Source: CAWBLP01 sp963721065 (GTDB taxonomy: Bacteria; Pseudomonadota; Alphaproteobacteria; Acetobacterales; Acetobacteraceae). Taken from it: a stretch of DNA of 64,000 bases. Under the pieces are notes generated by a model, which did not search any database, had not been told where the DNA came from, and was given only the letters and a program-made list of their open reading frames with translations. Of the stretch, positions 10,266 to 18,536 are shown in pieces. Made by a program: the position numbers and the translations under genes. Positions within the stretch are counted from its first letter, which is position 1. Each line of letters opens with the position of its first letter. Location of the stretch: NCBI GenBank assembly GCA_963721065.1, contig CAVRHO010000005.1:372001-436000 (forward strand), given 5' to 3'.

Positions 10266-11324
10266 TCAGTCCTCGTCCCGTTCCAGATAGCTCTCGACAT
10301 AGATCATGCGCATCGCGGTCAGCGACGCGGCCATCACCGGTGTCGCCAGCACCAGGCCAAGCAGGCCGAAGATGGTTCCCAGGATGGCCTGGGACAGGAT
10401 GGTGAGGGCGGGCGGCAGCGAGACCGTGCGTTCCTGGATCAGGGGGGCGATCAGATTGCCTTCCAGGGTCTGCACCGCGGTGAACAGCAGGACGACCCAG
10501 AGCGCCAGCGTGGGGGACTGCGCCAGCGCAACCAGCACGGCCGGCACGGCGCCCGCCAGTGCGCCGACATAGGGCACGAAGTTCAGCAGCCCGGCGATGA
10601 CTGCCAGCGTTCCCGCGAGCGGCACGCCCAGCAGGTACAGCCCCGCACCCGACAGGATGGTGACCACGATCATGTCCACCAACTGCCCGAGGAACCAGAG
10701 CTGCAACGTCGCCCCGAGGCCGTGCAGCACGTCCCTGCCACGTGAACGGAAGCGCGGGGGCAGAAGCCGCAAGGTGCCCGCCACATAGGTCTGCGGCGAG
10801 ATCGCCAGGAACAGGGCGGTGGCGATGACCAGCAGAACGCTGCCGGCAAGTCCGAAGGTGGAGCTGACCACGCCGGTGACGCGTCCCGCCAGGGCCGTGC
10901 CGCTGACGCCACCGCTGCCACCCGGTTCGAACTGCTGTCGAAACCGGCCTGCCAGCGAGGCGCCCCAGTCCGTGTCCGCAAGTTGCTGCCACAGCCGCTG
11001 GGTTTGCGTAACGAGCTGGTGGAACACCTGAGATGCCTGGTCGGCCATCGCCGGTCCACGCCACCAGATCAGCGCCGCAAAAGCCCCGAGCAGGCCCGTG
11101 ACGACCGCCAGCAGCGCCCAGCCCTCGCCGAGACCGGTCCGGCGATGAAGGTAGTCGCTGGCACCGCGCAGAATGCAGGCGATCAGGACCGCCATGAAAA
11201 CCAGGAGCAGGATGTCCTGCAGCGTCCAGCCGATCAGCAGCAGGACCGCGCCGATGGCGAACCCTCTCAGGGTCCGATGGATGTGCTTCAGGTAGCGGGT
11301 GTCATCGCTTGGCATGGCGGACAT
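10266..11324 (-). CDS. AI-2E family transporter (PerM-like permease)
   Basis: 352 residues with about eight hydrophobic segments. Two lie at 20-70, a long periplasmic loop runs about 80-150, and the C-terminal block has the family's GxxLxGxPLAGTLAVIAGLLNFVPYVG and PxIQERTVSLPPALTILSQ segments. The family includes AI-2 exporters, Na+/H+ antiporters and other permeases, so the cargo is unknown. The start at 11322-11324 has GGAG nearby. It is convergent with the methyltransferase gene (30 bp between stops) and separated from the cox operon by a repeat cluster. Confidence 0.88.
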   Translation of the reverse strand: MSAMPSDDTRYLKHIHRTLRGFAIGAVLLLIGWTLQDILLLVFMAVLIACILRGASDYLHRRTGLGEGWALLAVVTGLLGAFAALIWWRGPAMADQASQVFHQLVTQTQRLWQQLADTDWGASLAGRFRQQFEPGGSGGVSGTALAGRVTGVVSSTFGLAGSVLLVIATALFLAISPQTYVAGTLRLLPPRFRSRGRDVLHGLGATLQLWFLGQLVDMIVVTILSGAGLYLLGVPLAGTLAVIAGLLNFVPYVGALAGAVPAVLVALAQSPTLALWVVLLFTAVQTLEGNLIAPLIQERTVSLPPALTILSQAILGTIFGLLGLVLATPVMAASLTAMRMIYVESYLERDED

Positions 11325-11436
11325 GAACTCCGGGTCCCTGTTCAGGTTCCGGACAGTCTATCAGGCAGCCAGCCTTCAGCGGTGACCGGGGCCTCAGTCC
11401 AGCGGGGCGCGGGTCTCCATGCGGGCGACGCCCCCC

Positions 11437-11576
11437 GTCATGGTCGGCGGAGGCCGGCCATCCACGTCTGCGTCATGGTCGGCGGAGGTCGGCCATCCAC
11501 GTCTGTGTCATGGTCGGCGGAGGCCGGCCATCCACGTCTGTGTCATGGTCGGCGGAGGTCGGCCATCCACGTCTGT
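11437..11576. repeat. 35-bp tandem array of family-A palindromes (4 copies)
   Basis: Four units of GTCATGGTCGGCGGAGGTCG followed by GCCATCCACGTCTGT start at 11437, 11472, 11507 and 11542, alternating GGCCGG and GGTCGG in the middle. Each unit is itself a hairpin with GGCCGGCC-like arms. The array is preceded by CCCCCC, as is the single unit at 18537. Confidence 0.88.
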
Positions 11577-11716
11577 GTCATCCCGAAAGGCACCGCCCCG
11601 ATGTTGGTCCTCACGAGACAGTGACGAGGCTCCGACCGCCCGCACGGCGGCGTTCCGCATGACACAGACGTGGATGCCCAGCCTTCGCTGGCCATGACGG
11701 TGGGGGCAATGCCCTC
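11577..11716. repeat. dispersed palindromic element, family A (copy 2)
   Basis: After the array, GTCATCCCGAAAGG starts a core of about 80 bp that ends in CGCATGACACAGACGTGGAT (11657-11675), the inverse of the left end, then a GCCTTCGCTGGC hairpin, CATGACGG and GGGGCAATGCC. The order and flanks match copy 1 at 1979-2133 although the cores differ. The remaining bases up to 11811 show nothing else. Confidence 0.75.
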
Positions 11717-11811
11717 GGATACTGTCCATGCAGACGTTTGGGGAACGGTCAGGCTCAAGCCCGGCCAGGACACGGAATCGCGGGACCGGACGCCCCGGCT
11801 GACGGGCCCAT

Positions 11812-11958
11812 TCAGGAGCCCGACAGCTTCACCAGGGTAATCGCGTAGAACAGCAGGCACAGCGCGACGAGCACCACGATCATCGCGATGTTACGCCCGC
11901 GGCGGCGGCGGCGCATTTGTTCCGCTTCGCGCGGGGTCGGGCGCGGGGGATCAGCCAT
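11812..11958 (-). CDS. small single-pass membrane protein of the cox operon (CoxF-like)
   Basis: 48 residues: a basic, proline-rich N-terminus with an RRRRRGR stretch, then one hydrophobic helix (IAMIVVLVALCLLFYAITLVKL). Small proteins of this layout commonly sit between ctaB and ctaG in alphaproteobacterial cox operons; the role is unproven and is assumed to be oxidase assembly. It starts 10 bp after the ctaB stop on the same strand. It is the last member of the operon here; ctaG and coxC do not follow. Confidence 0.75.
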   Translation of the reverse strand: MADPPRPTPREAEQMRRRRRGRNIAMIVVLVALCLLFYAITLVKLSGS

Positions 11959-11968
11959 CAGGGTGTAC

Positions 11969-12940
11969 TCAGCCAGCCAGCCGATCGACCGCAAGAGCAG
12001 CGAACAGGGCGAACAGGTAAAGAATGGAGTAGCGGAACGCCGTTCTGGCCGGCGCGTCGCCGGTCAGGCTGACGCCGGCACCATCCTGCCGGTCCGTGTA
12101 CACGCGCCATGTCGCGCCCAGGAAGCCAAGCCCCAGCACCAGCGCCGATGCGCCGTAGATCAGCCCGGAGAAACCGATCGCCCAGGGCAGCAGCGACAGC
12201 GGCACCAGCAGCACCGTGTAGAGCAGGATCTGCTTTCGCGTCTCCCTCGCCCCGGCCACCACCGGCAGCATCGGCACGCCGGCGCGGCGGTAGTCGTCAT
12301 TGGCGAACAGCGCCAGCGACCAGAAATGCGGCGGGGTCCAGAAGAAGACGATGGCGAACAGGATCAGCGGCACCACGTCCACGGACCCGGTCACCGCCGC
12401 CCAGCCGATCACCGCCGGGAAGGCCCCCGCGGCGCCGCCGATGACGATGTTCTGCGGCGTGCGGCGCTTCAGCCACACCGTGTAGACGAACACGTAGAAG
12501 CAGATGGACAGGGCCAGCACCACCGCCGCGGCCAGGTTCACCGCCAGCCCCATCAGGATCACCGACGCCACCGCCAGCGTCACGCCGTAGCCCAGCGCGG
12601 CGCCGGGCTCGATGCGCCCGGCCGGGATCGGGCGGTTCCGGGTGCGCCGCATCAGCGCGTCGATGTCGCGATCGAACCACATGTTGATCGCACCGCAGGC
12701 CCCCGCCCCGATGGCGATGCACAGCACGGCGGTGAAGCCCAGCACCGGATGCAGGTGGCCGGGGGCAACCAGCAGGCCGATGACGCCGGTGAACACCACC
12801 AGCGACATCACCCGCGGCTTCAGCAAGGCAATCCAGTCGCGGACGTCGGTGTCCTGCGACAGCCGGGGAACCACGGGCGTTGACAGGGGGGAAGCCTCCC
12901 CCCTGTCGGTTCCAGCCAGATCGGCGGTGTACTCGCTCAC
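11969..12940 (-). CDS. ctaB: protoheme IX farnesyltransferase
   Basis: 323 residues with about nine membrane helices, a member of the UbiA superfamily. The first Asp-rich motif is NMWFDRDIDALMRRTRNRPIP and the second loop is FANDDYRRAGVPMLP. It converts heme B to heme O, the first step to the heme A cofactor of the adjacent oxidase. The GTG start (12938-12940) is four bases from the coxA stop, giving tight coupling. The N-terminal 30 residues are a soluble leader before the first helix, as is usual in alphaproteobacteria. Confidence 0.93.
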   Translation of the reverse strand: MSEYTADLAGTDRGEASPLSTPVVPRLSQDTDVRDWIALLKPRVMSLVVFTGVIGLLVAPGHLHPVLGFTAVLCIAIGAGACGAINMWFDRDIDALMRRTRNRPIPAGRIEPGAALGYGVTLAVASVILMGLAVNLAAAVVLALSICFYVFVYTVWLKRRTPQNIVIGGAAGAFPAVIGWAAVTGSVDVVPLILFAIVFFWTPPHFWSLALFANDDYRRAGVPMLPVVAGARETRKQILLYTVLLVPLSLLPWAIGFSGLIYGASALVLGLGFLGATWRVYTDRQDGAGVSLTGDAPARTAFRYSILYLFALFAALAVDRLAG

Positions 12941-12944
12941 GGAC

Positions 12945-14537
12945 TTAGCGGATCCGCGGCAGTTCGGCGTAGGTGTGGAACGGCGGCGGCGAAGACAGCT
13001 GCCATTCCAGCGTCGTGGCACCCTCGCCCCAGTAGTTGTCGGCCACCTGCTCCTTCGAGGTGAAGGTGCGGTAGCAGACATACAGGAACACCAGCAGCGC
13101 GCAGCCGCTGACATAGGCGCCGATCGAGGAGACGAAGTTCCACCCGGCGAACGCCGCCGGATAGTCCGGATAGCGGCGGGGCATGCCGGACAGGCCCAGG
13201 AAGTGCTGCGGGAAGAAGGTCAGGTTCACGCCGATGAAGGTCAGCCAGAAGTGCACCTTGCCCCAGAACTCGGGATACTGGCGGCCCGACATCTTGCCGA
13301 TCCAGAAATAGAACCCGGCGAAGATCGAGAACACCGCACCCAGCGACAGCACGTAGTGGAAGTGCGCCACCACGTAATAGGTGTTGTGCAGGATCTGGTC
13401 GATGCCGGCATTCGCCAGCACCACGCCGGTGACGCCGCCAACGGTGAACACGAAGATGAAGCCGATCGCCCACAGCATCGGGGTCTTCAGCTCGATGGAG
13501 CCGCCCCACATGGTGGCGATCCACGAGAAGATCTTGATCCCGGTGGGCACCGCGATCACCAGCGTGGCCGCCATGAAGTAGGCGCGGGTATCGACGCTGA
13601 TGCCGGAGACGAACATGTGGTGCGCCCACACGACGAAGCCGACCACGCCGATCGCCACCATCGCATAGACCATGCCCAGGTAGCCGAACACCGGCTTCTT
13701 GCTGAACGTGGACACCACGTGGCTGATGATGCCGAAGCCCGGCAGGATCATGATGTACACTTCGGGGTGGCCGAAGAACCAGAACAGGTGCTGGAACAGC
13801 ACCGGGTCACCGCCGCCGGCCGGCTCGAAGAACGCGGTGCCGAAGTTGCGGTCGCAGATCAGCATGGTGATGGCGCCGGCCAGCACGGGCACGGACAGCA
13901 GCAGCAGGAAGGCGGTCACCAGCTCCGACCACACGAACAGCGGCATCTTGTGCAGCGTCATGCCGGGCGCGCGCATGTTGAAGATGGTGGTGATGAAGTT
14001 CATCGCGCCCAGCAGCGAGCTGATACCGGCCAGGTGCAGCGCGAAGAGGGTGAAGTCCATGCCCGGCCCGGGTTCATAGACGGCGTTGGACAGCGGCGGA
14101 TACAGCGTCCAGCCGGTGCCCGACTCGCCCATCAGCAGGCCGGTGAACACCAGGCAGAAAGCCGGTGGCAGCAGCCAGAAGCTGATGTTGTTCAGCCGCG
14201 GGAAGGCCATGTCCGGCGCGCCGATCATCAGCGGGATGAACCAGTTGCCGAAGCCGCCGATCAGCGCCGGCATCACCGAGAAGAAGATCATCAGCAGCCC
14301 GTGGCTGGTGATGATGGTGTTCCACTCCTGCCCGGTGCCGACCAGGTGGTTGCCCGGGAAGTTGAGCTGGGCGCGCATGATCATCGACAGGATGCCACCG
14401 ACCGTGCCGCCGAAGACGGCGAAGATCAGGTAGAGCGTGCCGATATCCTTGTGGTTGGTGCTGAACAGCCAGCGGCGCACGAAACCGGGCTTGTGGTCGT
14501 GGTGGTCGTGCGCGTGATCGTGGGTCGTTACGGACAT
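12945..14537 (-). CDS. coxA: cytochrome c oxidase subunit I
   Basis: 530 residues, twelve transmembrane helices, aa3-type heme-copper oxidase. The active-site His-Tyr pair is in WFFGHPEVYIMILPGFG. The CuB histidines appear in WAHHMF, and the heme ligands in TSHGLLMIFF and VVAHFHYVLS. The His-rich N-terminus (HDHAHDHHDHK) is common in this lineage. It couples O2 reduction to proton pumping in the inner membrane. The start at 14535-14537 follows coxB by 13 bp with a GGAGAGG site in between. Confidence 0.96.
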   Translation of the reverse strand: MSVTTHDHAHDHHDHKPGFVRRWLFSTNHKDIGTLYLIFAVFGGTVGGILSMIMRAQLNFPGNHLVGTGQEWNTIITSHGLLMIFFSVMPALIGGFGNWFIPLMIGAPDMAFPRLNNISFWLLPPAFCLVFTGLLMGESGTGWTLYPPLSNAVYEPGPGMDFTLFALHLAGISSLLGAMNFITTIFNMRAPGMTLHKMPLFVWSELVTAFLLLLSVPVLAGAITMLICDRNFGTAFFEPAGGGDPVLFQHLFWFFGHPEVYIMILPGFGIISHVVSTFSKKPVFGYLGMVYAMVAIGVVGFVVWAHHMFVSGISVDTRAYFMAATLVIAVPTGIKIFSWIATMWGGSIELKTPMLWAIGFIFVFTVGGVTGVVLANAGIDQILHNTYYVVAHFHYVLSLGAVFSIFAGFYFWIGKMSGRQYPEFWGKVHFWLTFIGVNLTFFPQHFLGLSGMPRRYPDYPAAFAGWNFVSSIGAYVSGCALLVFLYVCYRTFTSKEQVADNYWGEGATTLEWQLSSPPPFHTYAELPRIR

Positions 14538-14550
14538 CCTGGCCTCTCCT

Positions 14551-15453
14551 TCACCGCTCGACCGAGGCGGTGTTGACTTGACGCGCCGCTGCAACCTGCG
14601 TCGGGTGGGTAACTGCCGGCGCGGCATCCGGGCTCGCTTCGGCGAACTTCGTCTGGGCCTTCTGCATCCAGGCCTCGAACTCCTTTTCCGGCACCGCGTG
14701 CACCACGATCGGCATGCGGCTGTGGTTGGTGCCGCAGATCTGGTTGCACTCGCCGTAGAACACGCCCGGCTTGCTGGCGCGCATCCAGGTCTCGATGGTG
14801 CGGCCGGGGATGGCATAGCGCTGTACGCCCAGCGCCGGGATGAAGAAGCTGTGGATGACGTCCGCGCTGGTGGTCAGGATGCGGATGTTCTTGTTCACCG
14901 GGATCACCAGTTCATTGTCCACGGTCAGCAGGCGCGGCTGGCCGGGCTTCAACTGGTTGTCGGGCACGATGTAGCTGGAGAAGTCCACCGGCTTCTTTCC
15001 GGGGTACGTGTACTCCCAGTACCACTGGTGTCCGGTGACCTTCACGGTCAGGTCGGGATTGGGCGTGCGGTTCTCGTAATAGATGAGCCGGAACGACGGA
15101 ATGGCGATGATCACCAGGATCAGCACCGGGATCACCGTCCAGGCGATTTCCAGCACGGGGTTGTGCGAAGTGCGGCTGGGGATCGGGTTGCGCTGGGCGT
15201 TGTAGCGCCAGATCACCCAGGCCAGCAGCGCGGCGACCAGCAGCGTGATCAGCGTGATGATCACCAGCACCAGATTATGCAGGTCGATGATCTGCGCCTT
15301 GATCGGCCCGTAGGCCCGCTGCATGCCGATTTCCCACGGCCTGGGTGCGCCGACGACCTGGTCCTGGGCCTGCGCCGCCGTCATCGCCGGCAGGACCAGC
15401 GGCGCCGTGATCAGTAGTAGAAGTGCGGCCCACAGCCGCCGGACAACTTGCAT
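14551..15453 (-). CDS. coxB: cytochrome c oxidase subunit II
   Basis: 300 residues. A cleavable signal (to about AQAQ at 30) is followed by two transmembrane helices (about 60-85 and 105-125) and a periplasmic cupredoxin domain. The binuclear CuA site is intact: ECNQICGTNHSRM gives C-x3-C-x3-H-x2-M, with the upstream His in ADVIHSFFIP. It receives electrons from cytochrome c and passes them to CoxA. It is the first gene of the operon, and its leader contains an almost perfect 29-bp inverted repeat. Confidence 0.95.
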   Translation of the reverse strand: MQVVRRLWAALLLLITAPLVLPAMTAAQAQDQVVGAPRPWEIGMQRAYGPIKAQIIDLHNLVLVIITLITLLVAALLAWVIWRYNAQRNPIPSRTSHNPVLEIAWTVIPVLILVIIAIPSFRLIYYENRTPNPDLTVKVTGHQWYWEYTYPGKKPVDFSSYIVPDNQLKPGQPRLLTVDNELVIPVNKNIRILTTSADVIHSFFIPALGVQRYAIPGRTIETWMRASKPGVFYGECNQICGTNHSRMPIVVHAVPEKEFEAWMQKAQTKFAEASPDAAPAVTHPTQVAAARQVNTASVER

Positions 15454-15495
15454 AATTCCACCCCGTTCGCCCCCCGGCCGGCCGTCTTATCGGAA

Positions 15496-15524
15496 GCGGA
15501 GCACTGCCCGGGCAGTCCCTCCGC
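15496..15524. promoter_or_regulatory. inverted repeat in the coxB leader
   Basis: The core ACTGCCCGGGCAGT (15503-15516) is a perfect 14-bp palindrome flanked by GCGGAG and CTCCGC with a 1-2 base offset. It lies 43-71 bases upstream of the coxB start. It could be an operator or a leader hairpin. No known regulator consensus is matched. Confidence 0.45.
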
Positions 15525-15704
15525 ACGACGATCCCCTCAAGCCGGGTTCTCTGTATGCTTCGGGGTAGCGGAGCGGACGACGCAGATCAAGCACCCGACG
15601 CAGATCGTATCGATTCTGCGTGCATCCCGGCTGGGACAGGCTGCAACAGCGTGCCGTCCCGGGCCGGCCAGGACGGCTGCAAAGGGCGCGGCGACGGTGG
15701 CGGA

Positions 15705-16382
15705 TCAGTTCGGCAGGCGCACCAGGCTGAAGATGCCGAAGGGTGGCACGGCCTCCACCGTGATGCGCTCCAGGTCCTGGGGCTCGAACAGCATGGACAT
15801 GCCAAAGTCCGGATGCCAGCCCAGCCGGCGGGAGGCCGGGGCCATCGCCCGCTCGACCCACCAGCGCGGGCCCTTGGCGGCGGCGAAGTGATTCACGAAC
15901 AGGATGTTGCCGCCGGGCCGCACCACACGCCGCATTTCCGCCAGCAACTGCCGCGGGTGCGGCACCACCGAGGCGACCAGCATCGCCACCGCGGTATCGA
16001 ACGAGGCATCGGGGAAATCGGTGGCCTCGGCGTCCATCTCGCGCAGGGCCTCGACATTGCGCAGGCGCTGGTCGGCGATGCGGCGGCGCGCGACCTCCAG
16101 CATTTCCGCCGAAAGGTCGATGCCGGTGATCCGCTTGTCCGGCGCATAGGACGGCAGGGCCAGACCGGTGCCGACGCCAACCTCCAGCACCTGGCGGCCG
16201 GGAAGCTGGTTGACCAGGGCGACGGCGCGGCGGCGGGTCACGCCGAAGATGCCGCCGAACACCGTGTCATAGATACCCGCCCAGCGTCGGTATGCGGCCC
16301 GCACCGAGTCGGCATCCAGCGCGGCATTGGCGCCGGCACCGGGGCGGGAGGAACCGCGGCGTTGCTCCAGGGTGTGGCTCAT
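15705..16382 (-). CDS. class I SAM methyltransferase, PmtA-like (Rhodobacter type)
   Basis: 225 residues. The SAM-binding motif I is LEVGVGTGLALP, motif II GIDLSAEML, then FPDASFDTAVAMLVASVVPHP and VRPGGNILFVNHF. The WAGIYDTVFG opening is typical of Rhodobacter-type phosphatidylethanolamine N-methyltransferases and their UbiE-like relatives, so phosphatidylcholine synthesis is the leading guess; ubiquinone-type methylation is the alternative. The gene follows a second, unrelated PmtA-type gene on the same strand. A GTTGTCA inverted repeat lies just upstream. Confidence 0.78.
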   Translation of the reverse strand: MSHTLEQRRGSSRPGAGANAALDADSVRAAYRRWAGIYDTVFGGIFGVTRRRAVALVNQLPGRQVLEVGVGTGLALPSYAPDKRITGIDLSAEMLEVARRRIADQRLRNVEALREMDAEATDFPDASFDTAVAMLVASVVPHPRQLLAEMRRVVRPGGNILFVNHFAAAKGPRWWVERAMAPASRRLGWHPDFGMSMLFEPQDLERITVEAVPPFGIFSLVRLPN

Positions 16383-16402
16383 CAGTCTGTCTCTGTGCTC
16401 CG

Positions 16403-16420
16403 GTTGTCAGGGGTGACAAC
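16403..16420. promoter_or_regulatory. inverted repeat upstream of the PmtA-like gene
   Basis: GTTGTCA (16403-16409) and TGACAAC (16414-16420) flank GGGG, 21 bases before the ATG. The geometry suits a dimeric repressor site or a leader stem. The regulator is unknown. Confidence 0.35.
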
Positions 16421-16555
16421 AGACAAACGCGGTGGGCAGTTCATGGGGCGGGACCGCCCGCGGGAACGGGTCGGGCTGCCGAGCGAACCCAAGCGATCCG
16501 GCGAATCCCACGGACGGCAGCTTGGGCATCGGCTTAGGCCCGACGCGGCGAGCGG

Positions 16556-17149
16556 TCAAACCGGGGCCTTGCGACAGATATGCGCGATGGCCGGCGGAAC
16601 GTTGCGCCACACCACCGGAGAGCGGGAAACCTGCGGAAAACTGCGGCGGAGCCGGCCGCGCAGGGCGCGTGCACCGGGCAGGCCCAGGCCGTGCACATAG
16701 GCGAAGGTGACAAACACGCCCCCGGGCGCCAGGGCGTGATCCATGGCGGTGAACACCTGCTCCTGCAGTGCGATCGGCAGGGACGCCCAGGGCAGTCCGC
16801 AGACGATGGCATCCACTTCGCTCACGCCGTGTTGCGAGAGGATGCGGGTGAGATCGGCGACGCTGCCGTGCACGAACTGCAGCCGCGGGAAGCCGTGGGC
16901 AAGGGTGCGGCAGAAGATCGGGTTGAGTTCGATGCCGATGTACCGCGTGTGCGGCTGCAATCGCTCGGCGATGGCACGGGTGAAGGCGCCGGTGCCGGGG
17001 CCGAACTCCACCACCGTGCGGGCCCCGTGGAAATCGACCGGCGCCAGCATGGCATCGGCGAGCGCCGGGGTGCTGGGCAGCACGGCACCCACGCTGCGGG
17101 GGTTGCGCGCGAACTGGCGGAGAAAGGTCCAGGGACCGGATGGGGGCAC
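16556..17149 (-). CDS. phospholipid N-methyltransferase-like protein (Sinorhizobium-type PmtA / rRNA dimethylase fold)
   Basis: 197 residues beginning MPPSGPWTFLRQFARNPRSVGAVLPST, the characteristic opening of Sinorhizobium-type PmtA, followed by VVEFGPGTGAFTRAI and VCGLPWASLP. These enzymes methylate phosphatidylethanolamine in up to three steps to phosphatidylcholine. The GTG at 17147-17149 is chosen because AGGAAAGAGGG precedes it and the domain begins there; the longer frame runs through proline-rich, intergenic-type sequence. It has no sequence similarity to the neighbouring Rhodobacter-type enzyme beyond the SAM fold. Confidence 0.78.
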   Translation of the reverse strand: MPPSGPWTFLRQFARNPRSVGAVLPSTPALADAMLAPVDFHGARTVVEFGPGTGAFTRAIAERLQPHTRYIGIELNPIFCRTLAHGFPRLQFVHGSVADLTRILSQHGVSEVDAIVCGLPWASLPIALQEQVFTAMDHALAPGGVFVTFAYVHGLGLPGARALRGRLRRSFPQVSRSPVVWRNVPPAIAHICRKAPV

Positions 17150-17308
17150 GCCCTCTTTCCTGGCGGATTTGGGCCGCAAAGCGGAACGGGGGTGAGGGGA
17201 GGGGTCGTGCGCGCCGGGTTTCGCTCGCGGGACCTCTTCCCCCACCCTCGGCCCGCCTCTCGGCCCAAGGGCGGGGGAAGAGGCGTCGGCGATGTGAGGC
17301 ATCTTCAC

Positions 17309-17674
17309 CTAGACGTGGAAGCTTTCGCCGCAGCCGCAGCGGCCCTTTTCGTTCGGGTTGGTGAAGGTGAACCCCGAGGCCAGGGACTTGGTCTCGTAGT
17401 CCATCACCGTGCCGATCAGGAACAGGCTGGCCTTGCGGTCGATCAGTACCGTCAGGCCCTTGTCGTTCACGACCTCGTCACCCGGGCCGGGTTCGTCGGT
17501 CCAGGTCATGTCGTAGGACAGGCCCGAGCAGCCTTTCGTCTTCACGCCGATGCGCAGCAGACGGCCGTTCTCGCCTTTCTCATACAGGCGGCGCAGACGG
17601 TCGGCGGCCGCATCGGTCAGCGTCATCAGCGGCGGCAGGGCACGGGTCTTGCGGGGGGCTGTTGTGGTGCTCAT
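17309..17674 (-). CDS. sufA: SUF system A-type iron-sulfur carrier
   Basis: 121 residues, HesB/IscA family. The three conserved cysteines are present: KGCSGLSY and the C-terminal CGCGESFHV (C-x-C). It receives clusters from the SufBCD scaffold and hands them to target enzymes. It is the last gene of the suf operon, 22 bp after sufT. An approximately 160-bp gap, rich in GGGGTGAGGGG-type sequence, separates it from the methyltransferase genes. Confidence 0.93.
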   Translation of the reverse strand: MSTTTAPRKTRALPPLMTLTDAAADRLRRLYEKGENGRLLRIGVKTKGCSGLSYDMTWTDEPGPGDEVVNDKGLTVLIDRKASLFLIGTVMDYETKSLASGFTFTNPNEKGRCGCGESFHV

Positions 17675-17696
17675 GGCAAACTCGATATTGGCGTCG

Positions 17697-18050
17697 TCAG
17701 AACATGTTCAATTGCAGACGGGCTTCTTCGCTCATCCGGCTGGGGTCCCACGGCGGGTCCCACACGGTTTCCACGTCGCAGTCCTTCACGCCGGGCACGG
17801 TCAGCACGGCGTTGTGGACCTGCTCCGGCAGTTCCTGCGCGCTGGGGCAGCCGGGCGCGGTCAGGGTCATCTCCACCTTCACCCGTCCGTCATCGTGGAT
17901 GTCGATCGCGTAGATCAGCCCGAGTTCGTAGATGTTCACCGGGATTTCCGGATCGAACACGGTGGCGATGGCGGCGATCAGCGCGTCCTCGGTGAGCTGG
18001 GGCGCGGTTTCGCCGTCCGGCGTCCAGGCACCGTGCGGCGCGGCGCTCAT
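17697..18050 (-). CDS. sufT: SUF system protein SufT (DUF59/MIP18 family)
   Basis: 117 residues. The MIP18/PaaD fold is shown by FDPEIPVNIYELGLIY and the conserved cysteine motif TAPGCPSAQELP. SufT proteins assist cluster maturation or transfer under high demand. The start at 18048-18050 begins one base from the sufU stop. The C-terminus ends EEARLQLNMF, usual for this family. Confidence 0.9.
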   Translation of the reverse strand: MSAAPHGAWTPDGETAPQLTEDALIAAIATVFDPEIPVNIYELGLIYAIDIHDDGRVKVEMTLTAPGCPSAQELPEQVHNAVLTVPGVKDCDVETVWDPPWDPSRMSEEARLQLNMF

Positions 18051-18051
18051 G

Positions 18052-18525
18052 TCATTCACTGCTGGCCTCCTTCGTCCCCTCAAGCGCGGCGAGCAGGGCA
18101 TGCCACGCCAGCGTCGCGCATTTCACCCGCGACGGATATTCATGCACGCCGGACAGCGGCTGCAGCCGCTCCAGCGGTTCCGACAGCGCGGCATCGCAGG
18201 CCGGACAGGTGCCGGTGCGCGCCATCTCACGGAACGCCTCGAACAACTGCTTCGTGTCCGCCTTCGCCCGGCCCTTCACCGTCTCGGCCATCAGGTCGGC
18301 CGAGGCGATGCTGATGGCGCAGCCGCGTGCCTCGAACCCGGTGTCGGCGATGGTGTCGTCCGGGCCGTATTTCACCCAGACCTGGATACGGTCGCCGCAC
18401 ATCGGGTTGTCGCCCTTGGCGGTGGCGTCGAACACCTCCAGCCGGTGGGCGTGGCGCGGACGGCGGCCGTGGTCCAGGATCACTTCCTGATACAGGTCGC
18501 GCAGGTCGTCGAACGTGTCGGTCAC
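18052..18525 (-). CDS. sufU: SUF system NifU-like scaffold/sulfur-transfer protein
   Basis: 157 residues. The three family cysteines lie in NPMCGD, ARGCAIS and VKCATLAW, and the Asp partner is in CGDR. The region between the second and third cysteine carries the SufU-type insert and, unusually, an extra CPAC pair. SufU accepts persulfide sulfur from SufS by zinc-ligand swapping. It follows sufS after a 127-bp gap filled by a palindromic repeat element. Confidence 0.9.
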   Translation of the reverse strand: MTDTFDDLRDLYQEVILDHGRRPRHAHRLEVFDATAKGDNPMCGDRIQVWVKYGPDDTIADTGFEARGCAISIASADLMAETVKGRAKADTKQLFEAFREMARTGTCPACDAALSEPLERLQPLSGVHEYPSRVKCATLAWHALLAALEGTKEASSE

Positions 18526-18536
18526 GGCAGCCCCCC

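Noticed and set aside
11437..11716. CRISPR array
   Set aside because: Units are contiguous with a 35-bp period and no unique spacers, and no cas gene is in the window. They are palindromic tandem repeats.
12612..14576. A 654-codon plus-strand frame across coxA
   Set aside because: It mirrors coxA on the other strand; the His/Asp/Arg-rich translation is an artefact of GC-rich codon bias.
17150..17308. N-terminal extension of the PmtA-like gene
   Set aside because: The open frame there encodes Pro/Arg-rich sequence typical of intergenic DNA, and a GTG with a good ribosome site lies at the domain start.
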